Below are positions 51,023 through 61,608 of a stretch of 64,000 nt of DNA, in pieces. The notes below the pieces were generated by a model that saw only the letters and a program-made list of their open reading frames with translations, was not told the origin of the DNA and made no database searches. The stretch is taken from NCBI GenBank assembly GCA_004154925.1, contig QJNS01000004.1:661657-725656 (forward strand), given 5' to 3'. Numbering within the stretch: position 1 is the first letter of the stretch; each line of letters begins with the position of its first letter. A program made the translations under genes and the position numbers. This DNA is from Monosporascus cannonballus (taxonomy: Eukaryota > Ascomycota > Sordariomycetes > Xylariales).

Positions 51023-52254
51023 CTGCAAAAGAACACCCTTTTTAATATTATATTGAAGAATTTTCCTAAGTCTTTTATTGCGTATAAAGCCGCTAGTGTA
51101 AATTATTATAAAAGAGCCACTTCTGTATGAATAGCTGGTAAATTAAGTTGTAAAATAACAATTTGTTCTCAGGGGTGGGCACAACATAGAGTGTGCAAAT
51201 TGGGGGGGTATGCATTAGTACGTGCCCCCCTCTAAATGCTACTAGCAGGATGAGTATCCATACATTCTGTCAAACAGCCTTCATAAGGCAACGGGTTACC
51301 AAAACGTGTAAGCTGTGTTCCACTCTAGTCCTCACCGGGTTGTCAGTCTGACCTAGGTATGCCAATCAATGGTGGCCACATTATCAATGCGGAAACGGGC
51401 AGCTGTCTCCTATTTGCTTATAAGCCCACACGCGCGTTGTGGACGTTTGTGAGCACGCCGGGCCTATGAATTAATCTACTGTGACATACGTACAAAATAA
51501 TGAAGTCTCTGTAGACTCGTATACCCATCCGCCCTCGAAAACTGCTCGGGTAGTGGCCGCCAGAGATGGTCTCAGGGGTAGTCCTGGCGACTGGCTAGTT
51601 ATGCGCTTTTGCTCAGAGGACAAGATGAAGGACAGCCAAAGGGGAACCACCACGCGAACCTGGATGCATTGATCAAACTAATATATACAATGTCTATTAA
51701 GAGCTGATGGCCTCCTACCTTTTATGATGCCAATAACTAAATAGTCGTCTTTAAAACGGGTGCAAGACAGAACTCTTTGCGTAGTACTCTTCGATACTAT
51801 AGTACCCTGACATCTTGTTAAAATCCTGCTTCTTGAACAGCTAGAGGTTCAAATATCTTGCGTGCATGTCACTATATTCGTTCCTAGTATTTTGGATGGC
51901 CAACATTCGAAGGACAAGAGGCACTGCACATCCCGGCTACCCAGGGAGTGTTGCGCAAACGGTGGTGGTTAGGTCAGGATGCAAAGTGGTGTCATGTAAT
52001 ACTCAATTAATGCAAAATGACGGTTGTGTAAATAGAGCATGGGGATATGCTAATATACATACTGTTGCGTAGCCACTGCACCAAAAGACTGAATTGTAAG
52101 TGCGCACTTATTGCGCTACTCAGCTGACACATACTCTCATTTTTTGGGGTCCTAATGTATCTAAAAGTAAGCCGAGGCAAAATTTAACAGCGGCTTGATT
52201 GTTGATTTTCTTTCCCTTACCTACCTACCACCTTATTCCACACAAACGTCCAAG
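51023..52254. other. Intergenic, upstream of BUD27
   Basis: No gene supported; overlapping opposite frames at 51471-51672 are short and featureless. At 51170 the sequence CAGGGGTGGGCACAAC resembles a hAT terminal repeat, but no matching right end was found. A G7..C6 inverted pair lies near 51205-51232. The last 60 bases, with CCTACCTACCACC, are probably the BUD27 5' UTR. Confidence 0.5.
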
Positions 52255-54084
52255 ATGGCAGCAGCAAAGGACAGCTTCGCAAACCTCGAGCGGCATGTTA
52301 GACTGTTAGAAGAGAACGTAGAAAAGCTCTCCAATGCGCTTAACCATTGGCGACAATGGAAGGAGGAGTATGAGACACTGCAGGAAGACGTGAAGGCCCT
52401 CCCGCTGCCAGCCAACCGGGAAGACCTCTCCAGAGTAAGGGAAGAATACGAAGGCGAATTAATCGGAGAGAATGAGCTCGTCGAGATCTTCGGCACGAAT
52501 GACTCAAAGAAGCCAGACCAGATCAAGAGTACCCTTACCAACCGGCTCGGCTATGTCGCAAGGAATATCCAGACCCTGGAAAAACAACTCGAGACGGCGC
52601 GCAACAAACTTGCGGCAGCTACAGTTGTCAGCAACCCGGATGTGGCAACCGATGACGACGGTTTGCCAATCACAGAGATCGTGGAAGAGCTAGACGACGA
52701 TGATAATGTGGTCTCGTACAGCCTTCGCACACCAGGAGGAAAAGACCATGCCAAGCTCCTTGAGACACTAGAGAAGATGGGGATAAAGGAGGAGGATATT
52801 CCCGAGGGCGATCCCAAATCATCAAGCGACGCGGTCGGGGAGCCCGATGCGCCTGCAAGTAAGGATGCACAGGAAGACAAGCCCCCATCACCATCCTCTC
52901 CGCCTGCACCTTCAAAGGAACCACGGAAGCCTCAGGTGGAAGAGCCAAAGAAGACCAAGACCGTAGCTAAGAAAAAGAGCGTTACGTTCGCTGAGGACAC
53001 AAAGTCGGGAGATGTGGAGGAGGATCAGTCAGAGACCTCCAAGCGCCTTGTGGAGATCTGGCGCAAAGCGAGAGATGAGCAGGGGATAATCGAGGACCCT
53101 GTTATGCCGGCGGACGAGTCTCCAGAGGATGCGGCCCTTCGTGAGGATATGATCAGGTACAACAAGGAGACCATGGAGTTCGAAATGGCCCCCATTGTTG
53201 CCGAGTTGAATCTCGAAGAGGGATCTGACATCGACACTGATGAGTACTCCGATCTTTATGACGATGACGATGATGATGAGGAGGACCAATGGGGTAAGTC
53301 GACGAAGCCCGTTGTCGATGATGATTGGAAACGACAGATGCTGGAGTTGAAGGAGCGCCTGAGCAAACACACATTTGGCGCAGAGAAAGCCGGCGACGAG
53401 GATGACAGTAGCAGCGACACGGGAGAAGGCATCGGACGAATTGCTATCAGGCGTGAGGAGCCAGCATCTTCTGAGCAACCTGCCAGCGAACCAAAAGCGC
53501 AAGACGTGGCACCCCATTCCGATGCCAAGAAGGGAGTACGCTTTGCTCCGACTCTTGATATTGCGGGCGAGCCAGCTGTCAAATCGGCTCCGGCCCCGGC
53601 TCAGGCCCAAGCCAAGCCGATCAGCAAGGCGGTGGTCGAACCTCTATCCGACGTCATGGAGCGCACGGGTGGAGCGGCACAGCCCACACAAAGGTCGACT
53701 AAGAAGCCATCCCGATTCCGGATGGAGAGGGAGAACGGCACGTCCTCTGTCTGCAGGACGCCTACCTTCCATGGAATGCCCATCGCGCCGGAAAGACCCA
53801 CGGACGAAGCCAACTTTGCGCCTTCGGGACCGGAAGGTCGGACCCTCGCCGCCTCGGTGCTCGAGCACGAGCCCTCGATGGAGGCCAGGGAGCCAGACGA
53901 GTTCGACGCCAGCCTCCTGCAGAAGCAGGTGGCTGAGGAGTACCACAAGGTGCGCAACAAGTTCTTGTATCGGCAGGGCGGGTTCCTGAAGGAGGACGAG
54001 CGTGCCGTGCGGCCCCTGGACGAGGAGGAGGGCGGCCCGAGGCGCGTCAGTCGTTTCAAGGCCGCGAGGCTGGCTAAGTCCTAG
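52255..54084 (+). CDS. bud27: Bud27/URI unconventional prefoldin
   Basis: Unconventional prefoldin (RPB5 interactor); in yeast and human the family helps assemble RNA polymerases in the cytoplasm and touches TOR signalling and translation initiation. Single exon, 609 aa from ATG 52255 (context AAGATGG); the frame runs 20 codons further upstream but has no ATG. Residues 5-125 form the alpha-type prefoldin coiled-coil pair (heptads in LERHVRLLEENVEKL and IQTLEKQLETARNKL). The middle is acidic, with a D/E-rich run near 330-345. Two RVxF-type segments, KSVTF (241-245) and KGVRF (426-430), fit PP1 docking. The C-terminal part has SRFRMER (486-492) and a final basic VSRFKAARLAK, typical of the fungal DUF3835 end of this family. 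It lies beside the solo LTR and is convergent with NUDC. Confidence 0.85.
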   Translation: MAAAKDSFANLERHVRLLEENVEKLSNALNHWRQWKEEYETLQEDVKALPLPANREDLSRVREEYEGELIGENELVEIFGTNDSKKPDQIKSTLTNRLGYVARNIQTLEKQLETARNKLAAATVVSNPDVATDDDGLPITEIVEELDDDDNVVSYSLRTPGGKDHAKLLETLEKMGIKEEDIPEGDPKSSSDAVGEPDAPASKDAQEDKPPSPSSPPAPSKEPRKPQVEEPKKTKTVAKKKSVTFAEDTKSGDVEEDQSETSKRLVEIWRKARDEQGIIEDPVMPADESPEDAALREDMIRYNKETMEFEMAPIVAELNLEEGSDIDTDEYSDLYDDDDDDEEDQWGKSTKPVVDDDWKRQMLELKERLSKHTFGAEKAGDEDDSSSDTGEGIGRIAIRREEPASSEQPASEPKAQDVAPHSDAKKGVRFAPTLDIAGEPAVKSAPAPAQAQAKPISKAVVEPLSDVMERTGGAAQPTQRSTKKPSRFRMERENGTSSVCRTPTFHGMPIAPERPTDEANFAPSGPEGRTLAASVLEHEPSMEAREPDEFDASLLQKQVAEEYHKVRNKFLYRQGGFLKEDERAVRPLDEEEGGPRRVSRFKAARLAKS

Positions 54085-54988
54085 CTAGCTAGACTTGAAG
54101 AGCCCGGGCGAATGGACGCGTGAGTTGTCTGGCATTTCTTCCTTTTTTTCTTTGCTTCCCGATTGCACGTGACATGACAGTAGATATCGTGAACATATCC
54201 TTGAGCATCCTCCTACCGACGGCAAGTGGGATTTGCTGGCCTTTCACCCCCATACACATGCATGGCGCATGTCTATATCATCTCGGGTTTCTCGAGGGAT
54301 GTCCTGGACGTATGACAATCCGCCGTCTCGTTCTTCCCTGAGGGCATCAAGAAGACAGCCTTCGACGGTAAGTCCCGGATGACAAAGGAATACCATGACA
54401 GGATGGAATGCCGTCGCCTCCATTTTCTCGTTTCCTCCTCGTCACAGGCTCCAGTGCCTATATCTACGGAACGCTTATTATCCGACAATTGATGCATAGC
54501 TGCTCTTCAATCAGCGATGGCATTACTAGCGGGTCCAAGAACAAACATTTCCTGATACAAGGGCTCTCTGACGCCTGAACCCTTTGATTTCTCCGTGGTT
54601 CTGGCGATTCGTTTCACCCTTGACATTTAACCAAGCATCTACTGATAGATTCAATTGATGTTTATTTATATCGCATCTTTCCCTGCCAATAGAGACCACT
54701 TGGACAGGCATATATGTGGACATAGGTTGATTAGACCGCTTTCGACCGCCACGCATCTGAAAATCTCTCGCATCATCCCCACATCTCCCGCATCATCCCA
54801 ATATCTCTCCTCTTACACACCTCCAATCGTAGCTCGTGATATACTGTTCCCCATCTCCTCCAACTTCCTGGTTAGCTAGCAAATTGTGATACCCCTCCAT
54901 GGCTGCGTTAAGTGAGCCACGCGCGCACACGCTCATGCGCACGCTCTTTTTCGCCTCAACCCGAGTTCATTAAGACGCGATTACACCT
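54085..54988. other. Convergent spacer between BUD27 and NUDC
   Basis: 904 bases downstream of both genes. No credible gene. An imperfect duplication ATCCCCACATCTCCCGCATCATCCC-like lies near 54775-54800. It probably contains both 3' UTRs. Confidence 0.5.
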
Positions 54989-55910
54989 CTAGCTGATCTT
55001 GGCGTTGCTGAAGTCCATCTCCGGGTGCTGCTCCTGGAACTTCTTCAGGATGTCGAGCCTCTTCTGCTCGTCGGACGTGGGCAGGCCCTTCTCCTTCTGG
55101 CGCTGGTCGTACATCATCTTCTCGACCATGCCGCGCGTCTCGCCGTCGAGGTCCGACAGCTTGCTGTTCTCGGGCTGGATCTTCGTCACGTCGATCGGCG
55201 GGGCCGAGGTCACCACGTGCGCCCACCACTCCAGCTTGTTCGCCTTGTCCAGGTGGATCTCCACCGTCTTGCTGCCGTCGGGCGCCGACGTCAACGTCCA
55301 CGTCGACTCGTCCGGGCGCACGGCGTGTGGGAGGTCGCCCTGTTCGTAGCAACGACTGTGTCAGTTTCTCTCTTTTGTCTGTAAGTGTATATGTATGCAC
55401 GCTTGTATGCGTGGCGGCAGTGAGACGAGACAGGGGAGGTAGAAAGAAGCAAGAGGCGAACGAAGGAAGCCAGGGTAAGAAAGGAAGGAAATACGCACGT
55501 CGATGATAGGATCCTGTCCCTTGACGCCGGCCTTGAGCTTGTCCTTCTGGATGTCGACCACGAGGTCCCGGGCCTTCAGATTACCGGGCACGGTGATGGT
55601 GATGTCGAGGTCGCCGATGGTCTGAGTCCACTTGTAGGGCAGCGCGGCCTGCTCGGCCTCTTCCTTAGCTCGGGCCGCGGCCTCTTGCTCGGGCGTGGGA
55701 TCTGTTTGGGGGGGGAAGGGGCTCCTTGTTAGTATAGAATAGGCATGATAACTGGTATCGGGTAGTGGGCGTTCGTTCGTGCTAGCTCTTAGAAGGTCTA
55801 CGGTGCTGGTGCTGCTTTACGCGGGTTGCAATGGGGGTTATTGATCTCGTATCTTGTAGGAACAGCTAAGGAGACGTGAAGAGGGCTCGTGGCTTACCGT
55901 TCTCAGCCAT
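54989..55910 (-). CDS. nudC: NudC nuclear-movement protein (CS domain)
   Basis: Small p23-like co-chaperone needed for dynein-dependent nuclear migration; binds Hsp90/LIS1 pathway clients. Three exons: 55910-55898 (13 nt, encoding only MAEN plus one base), 55701-55499 and 55339-54989. Introns are 196 nt (GTAAGC...CAG) and 159 nt (GTGCGT...CAG; branch AACTGAC). The product is 188 aa (A. nidulans NudC 198). The CS beta-sandwich covers about 26-115, starting [16 protein letters not shown] and including KLEWWAHVV. The signature C-terminal tail follows: [35 protein letters not shown], and ending [12 protein letters not shown]. The tiny first exon is easy to miss; it is supported by the donor, the ATG and in-frame joining to DPTPEQEA. 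It is divergent from TFB3 across 802 bases. Confidence 0.95.
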
Positions 55911-56712
55911 GATCGTGTTGTATGTTGCGTGCTCCAAGCTCGGGTCTGAGTTGTAATTAGGTAGGAAGCTGTCGAAAAGTTCGGAAGACTGACGAAATGC
56001 TTCACTCCGGGGTTAGATACGGGGAGCTACCGAGTGGGGGGCGGGCGGTTGGAGGGGCATGCTCCACCGAAAGGGGGGCAGGTCGTGGACAAAGTTATCA
56101 ACACACTCCCACACTGTTTCAGCACAACGTATTCCGATACAACTACCCGCAACGGATGTAAAACCAACCAACACGCCAAAATATATATATATATAAATTA
56201 CATCATTAACAGCTTGTTTATCAACTTATCAAGTAATATATATTGAAGTTGGCAGATATAAAATGGCGTATTTATTAATACCATTTTGCTGTCGTTTAAG
56301 GGGCCTAAGAGTAAAGTGTGACAATATTCTTGTCCACGACCTTGGGGGGGGGGGCAATCTGGCAGTTTAGCAAGTTTTAACAGGGTCGCAGCTACCCCCT
56401 GGAGCCACTAACCAATCAACTGAAGAACCCGAGCTACAGCACATACATACCCCGTAGCCTCACTATATTTCAATGACCTTCAGGACTTAAAACTCCCTTG
56501 AATCGCTCACTTCGACTTTCCTTATCCTTTTAACATCTTCTTCCTTCCCAACCTGCTCGGCCGGCGGAGGGGCGTAGCTACCTCACGAGGTTCCTCTCAC
56601 TGCGGATCCCCTCCCTTTCACAAAGGAGAGTGGTAGAGAGCCTCGCTTCAAATCCCACCCAAGTCACCAAATTCCCCGTCCATCATCCTCTCACCACGCA
56701 TCATCAGCCACC
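55911..56712. promoter_or_regulatory. Shared divergent upstream region, nudC/tfb3
   Basis: Holds both promoters and 5' UTRs. It is interrupted by a candidate MITE at 56079-56344, leaving about 170 bases on the nudC side and about 370 on the tfb3 side. The tfb3 side has pyrimidine-rich tracts (near 56515-56550 and 56605-56620) and a strong start context, GCCACCATG. Confidence 0.5.
56079..56344. mobile_element. Candidate MITE, 266 bp, in divergent promoter
   Basis: Inverted ends CAGGTCGTGGACAA (56079-56092) and TTGTCCACGACCTTG (56330-56344) pair over 12 bases exactly, with one extra base at the tip and weaker pairing beyond. The interior is AT-rich, with ATATATATAT and a smaller AAAATGG/CCATTTT stem near 56261-56286, and has no coding capacity. 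G-runs ending in CA lie next to both ends (GGGGGGCA on the left, a run of 11 G then CA on the right) and may be a blurred target duplication. The family is not assigned. Confidence 0.5.
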
Positions 56713-57981
56713 ATGTCCCGCAAGCCAGCGACGGCCATCCGGCCCACAACGACGGGCACGGCGCCCTCGAGCACGGCGTCGATCCTGCCGTCGGAAATCT
56801 GCCCCGTGTGCAAGCGGGTGCGGTACCTGAACACGGACATGGAGTTCCTGATCAACCCGGAGTGCTACCACGCCATGTGCAGCAACTGCGTGAGCAACAT
56901 CTTCAAGTCCGGGCCTGCGCAGTGCCCGTACGCGAGCTGCGCCAAGACGCTGCGGTTCCGCGGCTTCCGGTCGGCCTTCTTCGGGGACCTGTCGGTGGAG
57001 CGCGAGGTCGACGTGCGGAGGCGCGTGGCCGCCGTCTTCAACATGGCCCAGGACGACTTCGAGACGCTGCGCGACTACAACAACTACCTGCAGGAGGTCG
57101 AGGACCTGACGTTCGACCTCGTCAGCGGCGGCGAGGCCGAGCGCGCGAGGGCCGAGGAGCGCCTGCGCGCCCACGAGCAGGCCCACCGCGACGAGATCGA
57201 GCGCAACAAGCGCAGGGGGCGCGAGGCCGAGGCCCTGCGGCGCAGGCGGGACGCCGAGGAGGCCGAGGCCGCGCTGCGCCGCCGCCGCGAGGAGCGCGAG
57301 CAGGAGGAGCGCGCGCGCGCCGAGGAGGCCAAGATCCGCGACGAGGTCATGGAGGCGCTGGCGCGCGGCGGCGACGGCAGCGGGGGCGGCGCGTCGGCCG
57401 CCGAGATCCGGGACCGCATCGTCGCGGACAAGAGGGCCCGGCTGGCCAAGATCGCGGGCTCGCACTTCAAGTCCGCCCTCGACTCGGCCGCGCCGCTGTC
57501 ATCGTCCTTGACGGCCGCGCCGCCGCCGCCGGCATCGGTGTCGGCGGATAACAGCGCCGGCACCGGCAACCTGCTCTTCTCGATCCGCGGGCTCAAGGAC
57601 AAGGCGAAGCTGGCGGCGGACGAGGAGGAGGACCTGGCGCGGCCGTACGACCCGTTCGGCGGCCTGGACCTGACCCCGACGCGGTACAGGCTGGCGGGGG
57701 CCGACGGCGACGGCGACGGCGACGGCTACGAGAACCCGTGGCTCGCCGACGCGCGCGCGCGCGACGACCACCGCGTCCCCGGCTACGACACGGCCGAGTA
57801 CGTGGCGCGCGCCATGTTCGAGGCGTTCGCGGGCCTCGGCATCAGCGTCGCCGACGAGAAGGCCGACGCGCAGAGGGCCGGCGTCGGCACGGCCGGCGCC
57901 GAGGTCGCCGCCGCGAGGAACCAGACGAGTGGAGCCCGCGGAGGCCTCGGGTCTAGTGCAGGGCCCGACGTGTTTGTCTGA
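56713..57981 (+). CDS. tfb3: TFB3/MAT1, TFIIH CAK assembly subunit
   Basis: RING subunit that joins the Cdk7-cyclin H kinase (Kin28-Ccl1) to core TFIIH, for transcription initiation and nucleotide excision repair. Single exon, 422 aa (yeast 321, human MAT1 309), ATG in a perfect CCACC context. The C3HC4 RING finger is at 30-76: C30-x2-C33, C51-x-H53, C56-x2-C59 and C71-x4-C76. Conserved text follows (LRFRGFRSAFFGDLSVEREV, then the VAAVFNMAQDDFETLRDYNNYLEEVEDL-like helix; the actual residues read YNNYLQEVEDLTFDLV). Residues 140-250 are a long E/R-rich helix. The tail (310-345) has YDPFGGLDLTPTRY and a DGDGDGDG repeat, then a C-terminal helix about 355-385. GC content is very high, especially at third positions, which also leaves long meaningless open frames on other frames of both strands. 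It is divergent from NUDC. Confidence 0.93.
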   Translation: MSRKPATAIRPTTTGTAPSSTASILPSEICPVCKRVRYLNTDMEFLINPECYHAMCSNCVSNIFKSGPAQCPYASCAKTLRFRGFRSAFFGDLSVEREVDVRRRVAAVFNMAQDDFETLRDYNNYLQEVEDLTFDLVSGGEAERARAEERLRAHEQAHRDEIERNKRRGREAEALRRRRDAEEAEAALRRRREEREQEERARAEEAKIRDEVMEALARGGDGSGGGASAAEIRDRIVADKRARLAKIAGSHFKSALDSAAPLSSSLTAAPPPPASVSADNSAGTGNLLFSIRGLKDKAKLAADEEEDLARPYDPFGGLDLTPTRYRLAGADGDGDGDGYENPWLADARARDDHRVPGYDTAEYVARAMFEAFAGLGISVADEKADAQRAGVGTAGAEVAAARNQTSGARGGLGSSAGPDVFV

Positions 57982-59352
57982 CTCGGCTAGCGGGCGGGCC
58001 TGCTGCTCCTTTGATGGATGGAAAGGGGGGGTGGGGTGGGGGCTTGTGGCGATGATAGGCGGATGGACAGGGAAAGAAAAGGAAGGGGGAGGGATGGAAG
58101 ACCAGGTGGTCAAGATTTCCAATATTCACAGTGGTGTTGGCGGCGGCGGTGGTGGTGGTAATGATCGCCGTAAGATACACCGCCAGGCTACGAGTTGGCT
58201 TGCTTATCTGCTTCATCCGCATAGCGACGGCGCTTTTACGTTTCGATTTCTATCCCACCGCAAAACGAGTTACGTTAGGGAGATACTACGTACGAGGGTG
58301 GCCGGTGCGAAAGGGACTCGGTCGGAATCTTTAGAGATGCACCTAGACATAATAGAGACGATCACCGGGCGAATTAGCGCGGCATGGGCTCCATACCAGA
58401 GAGAGAGACCTGCATCTTAGCTCTAGTTCTCTACACACGGATGGACCTGTCATCCCTTTGCTCCGTCAGCCGTTATGAGGAAGTGTCCGGATGTATACGT
58501 GTGTTCATCCGACGGATCCTCCTCGATCATGGCGCATCAGCCCACTCCACTCCCATCAGTACCTACCTACCTATCCTTCTACGTACATTCCACACCCGTG
58601 AAGCTCTAAGCCGGGGGTCGATACGAGCCGAAGAAAACAGGTCGGATTATACAGTAGTTTTAGCATATCTATCCCAGGCAAAACCGATCGACCGCCTCGC
58701 GTCCTCTCTCCTCACCTCGGCGCCTCTTTCCCATCCCCCCAGGGCGCCTCTCGATAGCCGTGGCATAATATATCCGGGGGAAGAGAGGAACGCCACAGCG
58801 ACGCATTCGGCATCACACCCCCCTACTTTCTGAAAATGGCTCGCTTAAGTTGGGATATATATCTCAACGCCACCTGAGCTCGCCACCGAGTCCGTTCGGT
58901 ATTTTATTATCATCCGTCCGCGCCTCCCCGTGTCTTGTTGACCCGGCCGGATTGAGTCAAGTCCGCGCTCCCGGCCAGCGAGACATCGATCCCCCGCCTA
59001 CTCAACAACCATCTAGGTAGCCAGCAGCGCCCCTATTTCTTCGCGAGGCTTTTCTCCCTTCATACGGCTATATAACTTAGGTTTCCTCCACTCGCATGTC
59101 GGGGAGACTGCGATAAAAGCAGCTAGGTGGTAGGAAGGTAGGTAGATCCAAGTAAAAAGAGAATTGGACAAACAAAAACGCCTTGCTCTATGCGGGACTG
59201 CGGCAGGATTCGAAAAATGCACATCTAATTCACTTTCCCCTTCCCGTCCACGCGGCGCACCCTTCTTCCCGTGGCTTTCCTATAGTAGCTGCTGAGCAAA
59301 GGTCTTGCCATGATATAGCCTAGATTAGCAGCAGGTTTATCGACCGAACACC
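57982..59352. other. Convergent spacer between TFB3 and AP180
   Basis: 1371 bases downstream of both genes. Open frames at 57929-58420 and 58384-58833 (plus) are extensions or chance and lack domains. Simple GGC/GGT repeats lie near 58138-58160, and CTACCTAC/GTAGGTAG words near 58560 and 59130. It probably holds both 3' UTRs. Confidence 0.5.
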
Positions 59353-61608
59353 TCACTGCTGCCATGGCGTCTGCTGTGCCGGCCGCGGGAATACTGGCAC
59401 CGTCTCTAGTTGATCTAAGCCCCCGCCCATTGGTTGTTGCCCATGCTGCCATCCTAAGCCCGTCTGATGGTTGACAAAAGCGCCTTGTCGGAAGGGATTC
59501 GTGCTCCCAGTGGGCTGGGCCGTGATTCCAGCGCTAGTCTGCGGCCTCTGCTGCTGGTTCTGCGCGGAGGCAAAGTTCTTGGCAAATGGATTCGTGCCCG
59601 TCTGCGTTGGTTGAAGGGTCCCTTGCGGGGGGGGCAGTTGCTGGGATTGAAAGGGCGAGCCGGCCATCGTTTGCTGCTGTTGCTGTGGTTGTTGTGGCTG
59701 GAAAGGAGAGCTGGTGGATGATGGTGGTGGATTGGAGAAAGGCGTCACGGCTTGGGGTGAGGAGCGGGCGAAAGGATTAGTTGATTGTCGGGTCGGACCG
59801 GTTTGCTGCTGCGATTGGGGGCTTGCTGTTGTGGCGAACGCGGCGTTGTTGTTCATTCCTGTGGGGCCGGCCATCATCATCGATGCTCTAAACGGGTTTG
59901 TAACCTGCTGGCCGGGTTGTAAGCCAGTCTGCATGGGAGTTGGCTGCACTCCGGTCTGGAATGAGGCAACGGAGTCCTGCGGTATCGGAGCTAAACTGCC
60001 CGGTGAGAAGCTCTGCTGCGGCGTATATCCGCCGAATCCAGCTCCTGTGAAGGCTGGTTGCATCTGGTTGGGTGCCTGTTGCTGTGGGCCGAATGCAGCG
60101 ATGCTTTGTTGTTGGAACGGACTGCTTCCCTGGAATCCAGTCTGTTGAGGCACGAATCCGCTTCCCTGCTGGAACTGCTGTGTCGGTTGTTGCGTGGCAA
60201 AGCTGTCGTTCGACGGCCAAGGGTTGCCCGTATTTATTTGCCCAAGTTGCGGGGCGGATTGTAGTTGAGGCTGCTGTAGTTGATGTTGAGGCTGCTGTGG
60301 GTTGACCTGAATAGCCATCGGGGTCTGGTTCTGTTCTATAGACTCGAAGAAGTCGATGAGATCCGGCTCCGGACCCTTCGATGCCGGTGCCGGCTTTGCG
60401 GCCGGTGCAGAGGATGACGACCCATTAACTTTAGAAGCAGCGGCACTCGGTTCCGACGAGCCCTTGCTGGCACCTGCCGACGAGGAGCCTCCCTTCTTCT
60501 TCGCGTCGAGCTCGGCCAGATATTGCCGTCGATGGATCTCGAAATCCGCGTCTTTGAGGTACTCCTCTAGCTGCCTCCCGAGGTTGATCGGAGCGTGTTT
60601 CAGCTTGGGGACTTCCACCCTCGTGTGGTGCTCCCACTGCCGCGCAACGCCGAGATACTGCACCACGTAGTCCGTCTGCTTGGTGAAGAGGCGGTAGATA
60701 TCCATAGCTCTTTCTGCGTCCGGTTTAGACATCTCGAAGAAGTGACCTAAACTTCATCAGCTCTCGCCCTCCGAACACGGCCCAACTAGTTTCGACGAAC
60801 CCAGTATATTGATCATGGCCTGGTTCAGCACCTGGAAGAGGGATAGGAGGTCAAGGACCAGCAGACGGAACACGGTGATGGTGATCTCGTTTTCCGGTTC
60901 ATCCAGCACCTGGACATCGTCAGTTCATTAATCACCTCTCGACACGAAATATCTCGGTGTGGAGGAAGCCTACATCGCATTTTAGAAGCGCGGTAAGCTG
61001 GCGCTGAACGACCTCGGTCTCCCTCAGTAAGCCCTTATCGACGGAAAGCTTCTCCAGCCGCGTCTCTCTAGCTCGAACCCAGTCTATCTTAGTATCCCTA
61101 TATGCTCGTACCCGTTCGGCAAGGTAGGCGGCATAGTGACGGATGTTGCGTCCCTGTACTTGAGCTACGTCCTGCCGTCAGTCATGATAATCGCCCCCTA
61201 TACCATGGTGCATAGCGCATCGCGGAGAGGCTTACCGTCGGTGAAGGGGCCGATGGCGAGCATAGTCCGATGTCTCGCGAGATATGCCAACGTCGCATCC
61301 GGGGAGCCTTCCCGGATCATAAGGTGTATGGTGATGAGGCTCTTGAAGACGACGGTCCATGTCGAATCTTTTAATCGGAACTGTAGCGCTCGAAAGACCT
61401 CGCCGACTCCGGCCTCTCCCGCGTGTGTCGCGACAAGGATATGCTCGATATACTTGGTCTTCGGGGGAGCGGCCTATGAGAAGTTCAAGTCACCAACTCT
61501 GCTGCGCCTGGCCTAGTCTCTTCATCGCGCAATGGATGGTTCGGTAATGGTCTGACTGACCTTGATCTTGGTCGCTCCCTTCACAGACTTCTCGAACGAG
61601 CTAGACAT
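59353..61608 (-). CDS. yap1801: AP180/YAP180 clathrin assembly adaptor (ANTH domain)
   Basis: Endocytic adaptor: the ANTH domain binds PI(4,5)P2 and SNARE cargo, and the tail binds clathrin and EH-domain proteins at the plasma membrane. Five exons: 61608-61561, 61473-61236, 61164-60974, 60909-60801 and 60746-59353. Introns are 87, 71, 64 and 54 nt, all GT..AG, with branch-like CTGAC in two. The product is 659 aa (yeast Yap1801 637). ANTH occupies 1-275: MSSSFEKSVKGATKIK, PPKTKYIEHILVATH, VFKSLITIHLMIREG, QGRNIRHYAAYLAERV, EPENEITITVFRLLVLDLL, HFFEMSKPDAERAM. The tail is Q/P/S/A-rich, has a DLIDFFESIE segment that may engage clathrin, and four NPF tripeptides (in TNPFRAS, TNPFARS, TNPFAKN and TNPFRQG) for EH-domain partners. 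The second junction uses acceptor GTAG|CT, giving FTDAQVQG as in relatives. Convergent with TFB3. Confidence 0.95.

Noticed and set aside
52195..52254. Upstream 20-codon extension of BUD27
   Set aside because: It begins at TTG, has no ATG, and the prefoldin helix starts right after the ATG at 52255.
11396..61608. Biosynthetic or defence gene cluster
   Set aside because: The recognisable genes are unrelated housekeeping genes with their own promoters; no polyketide synthase, NRPS, NLR or transporter was seen.
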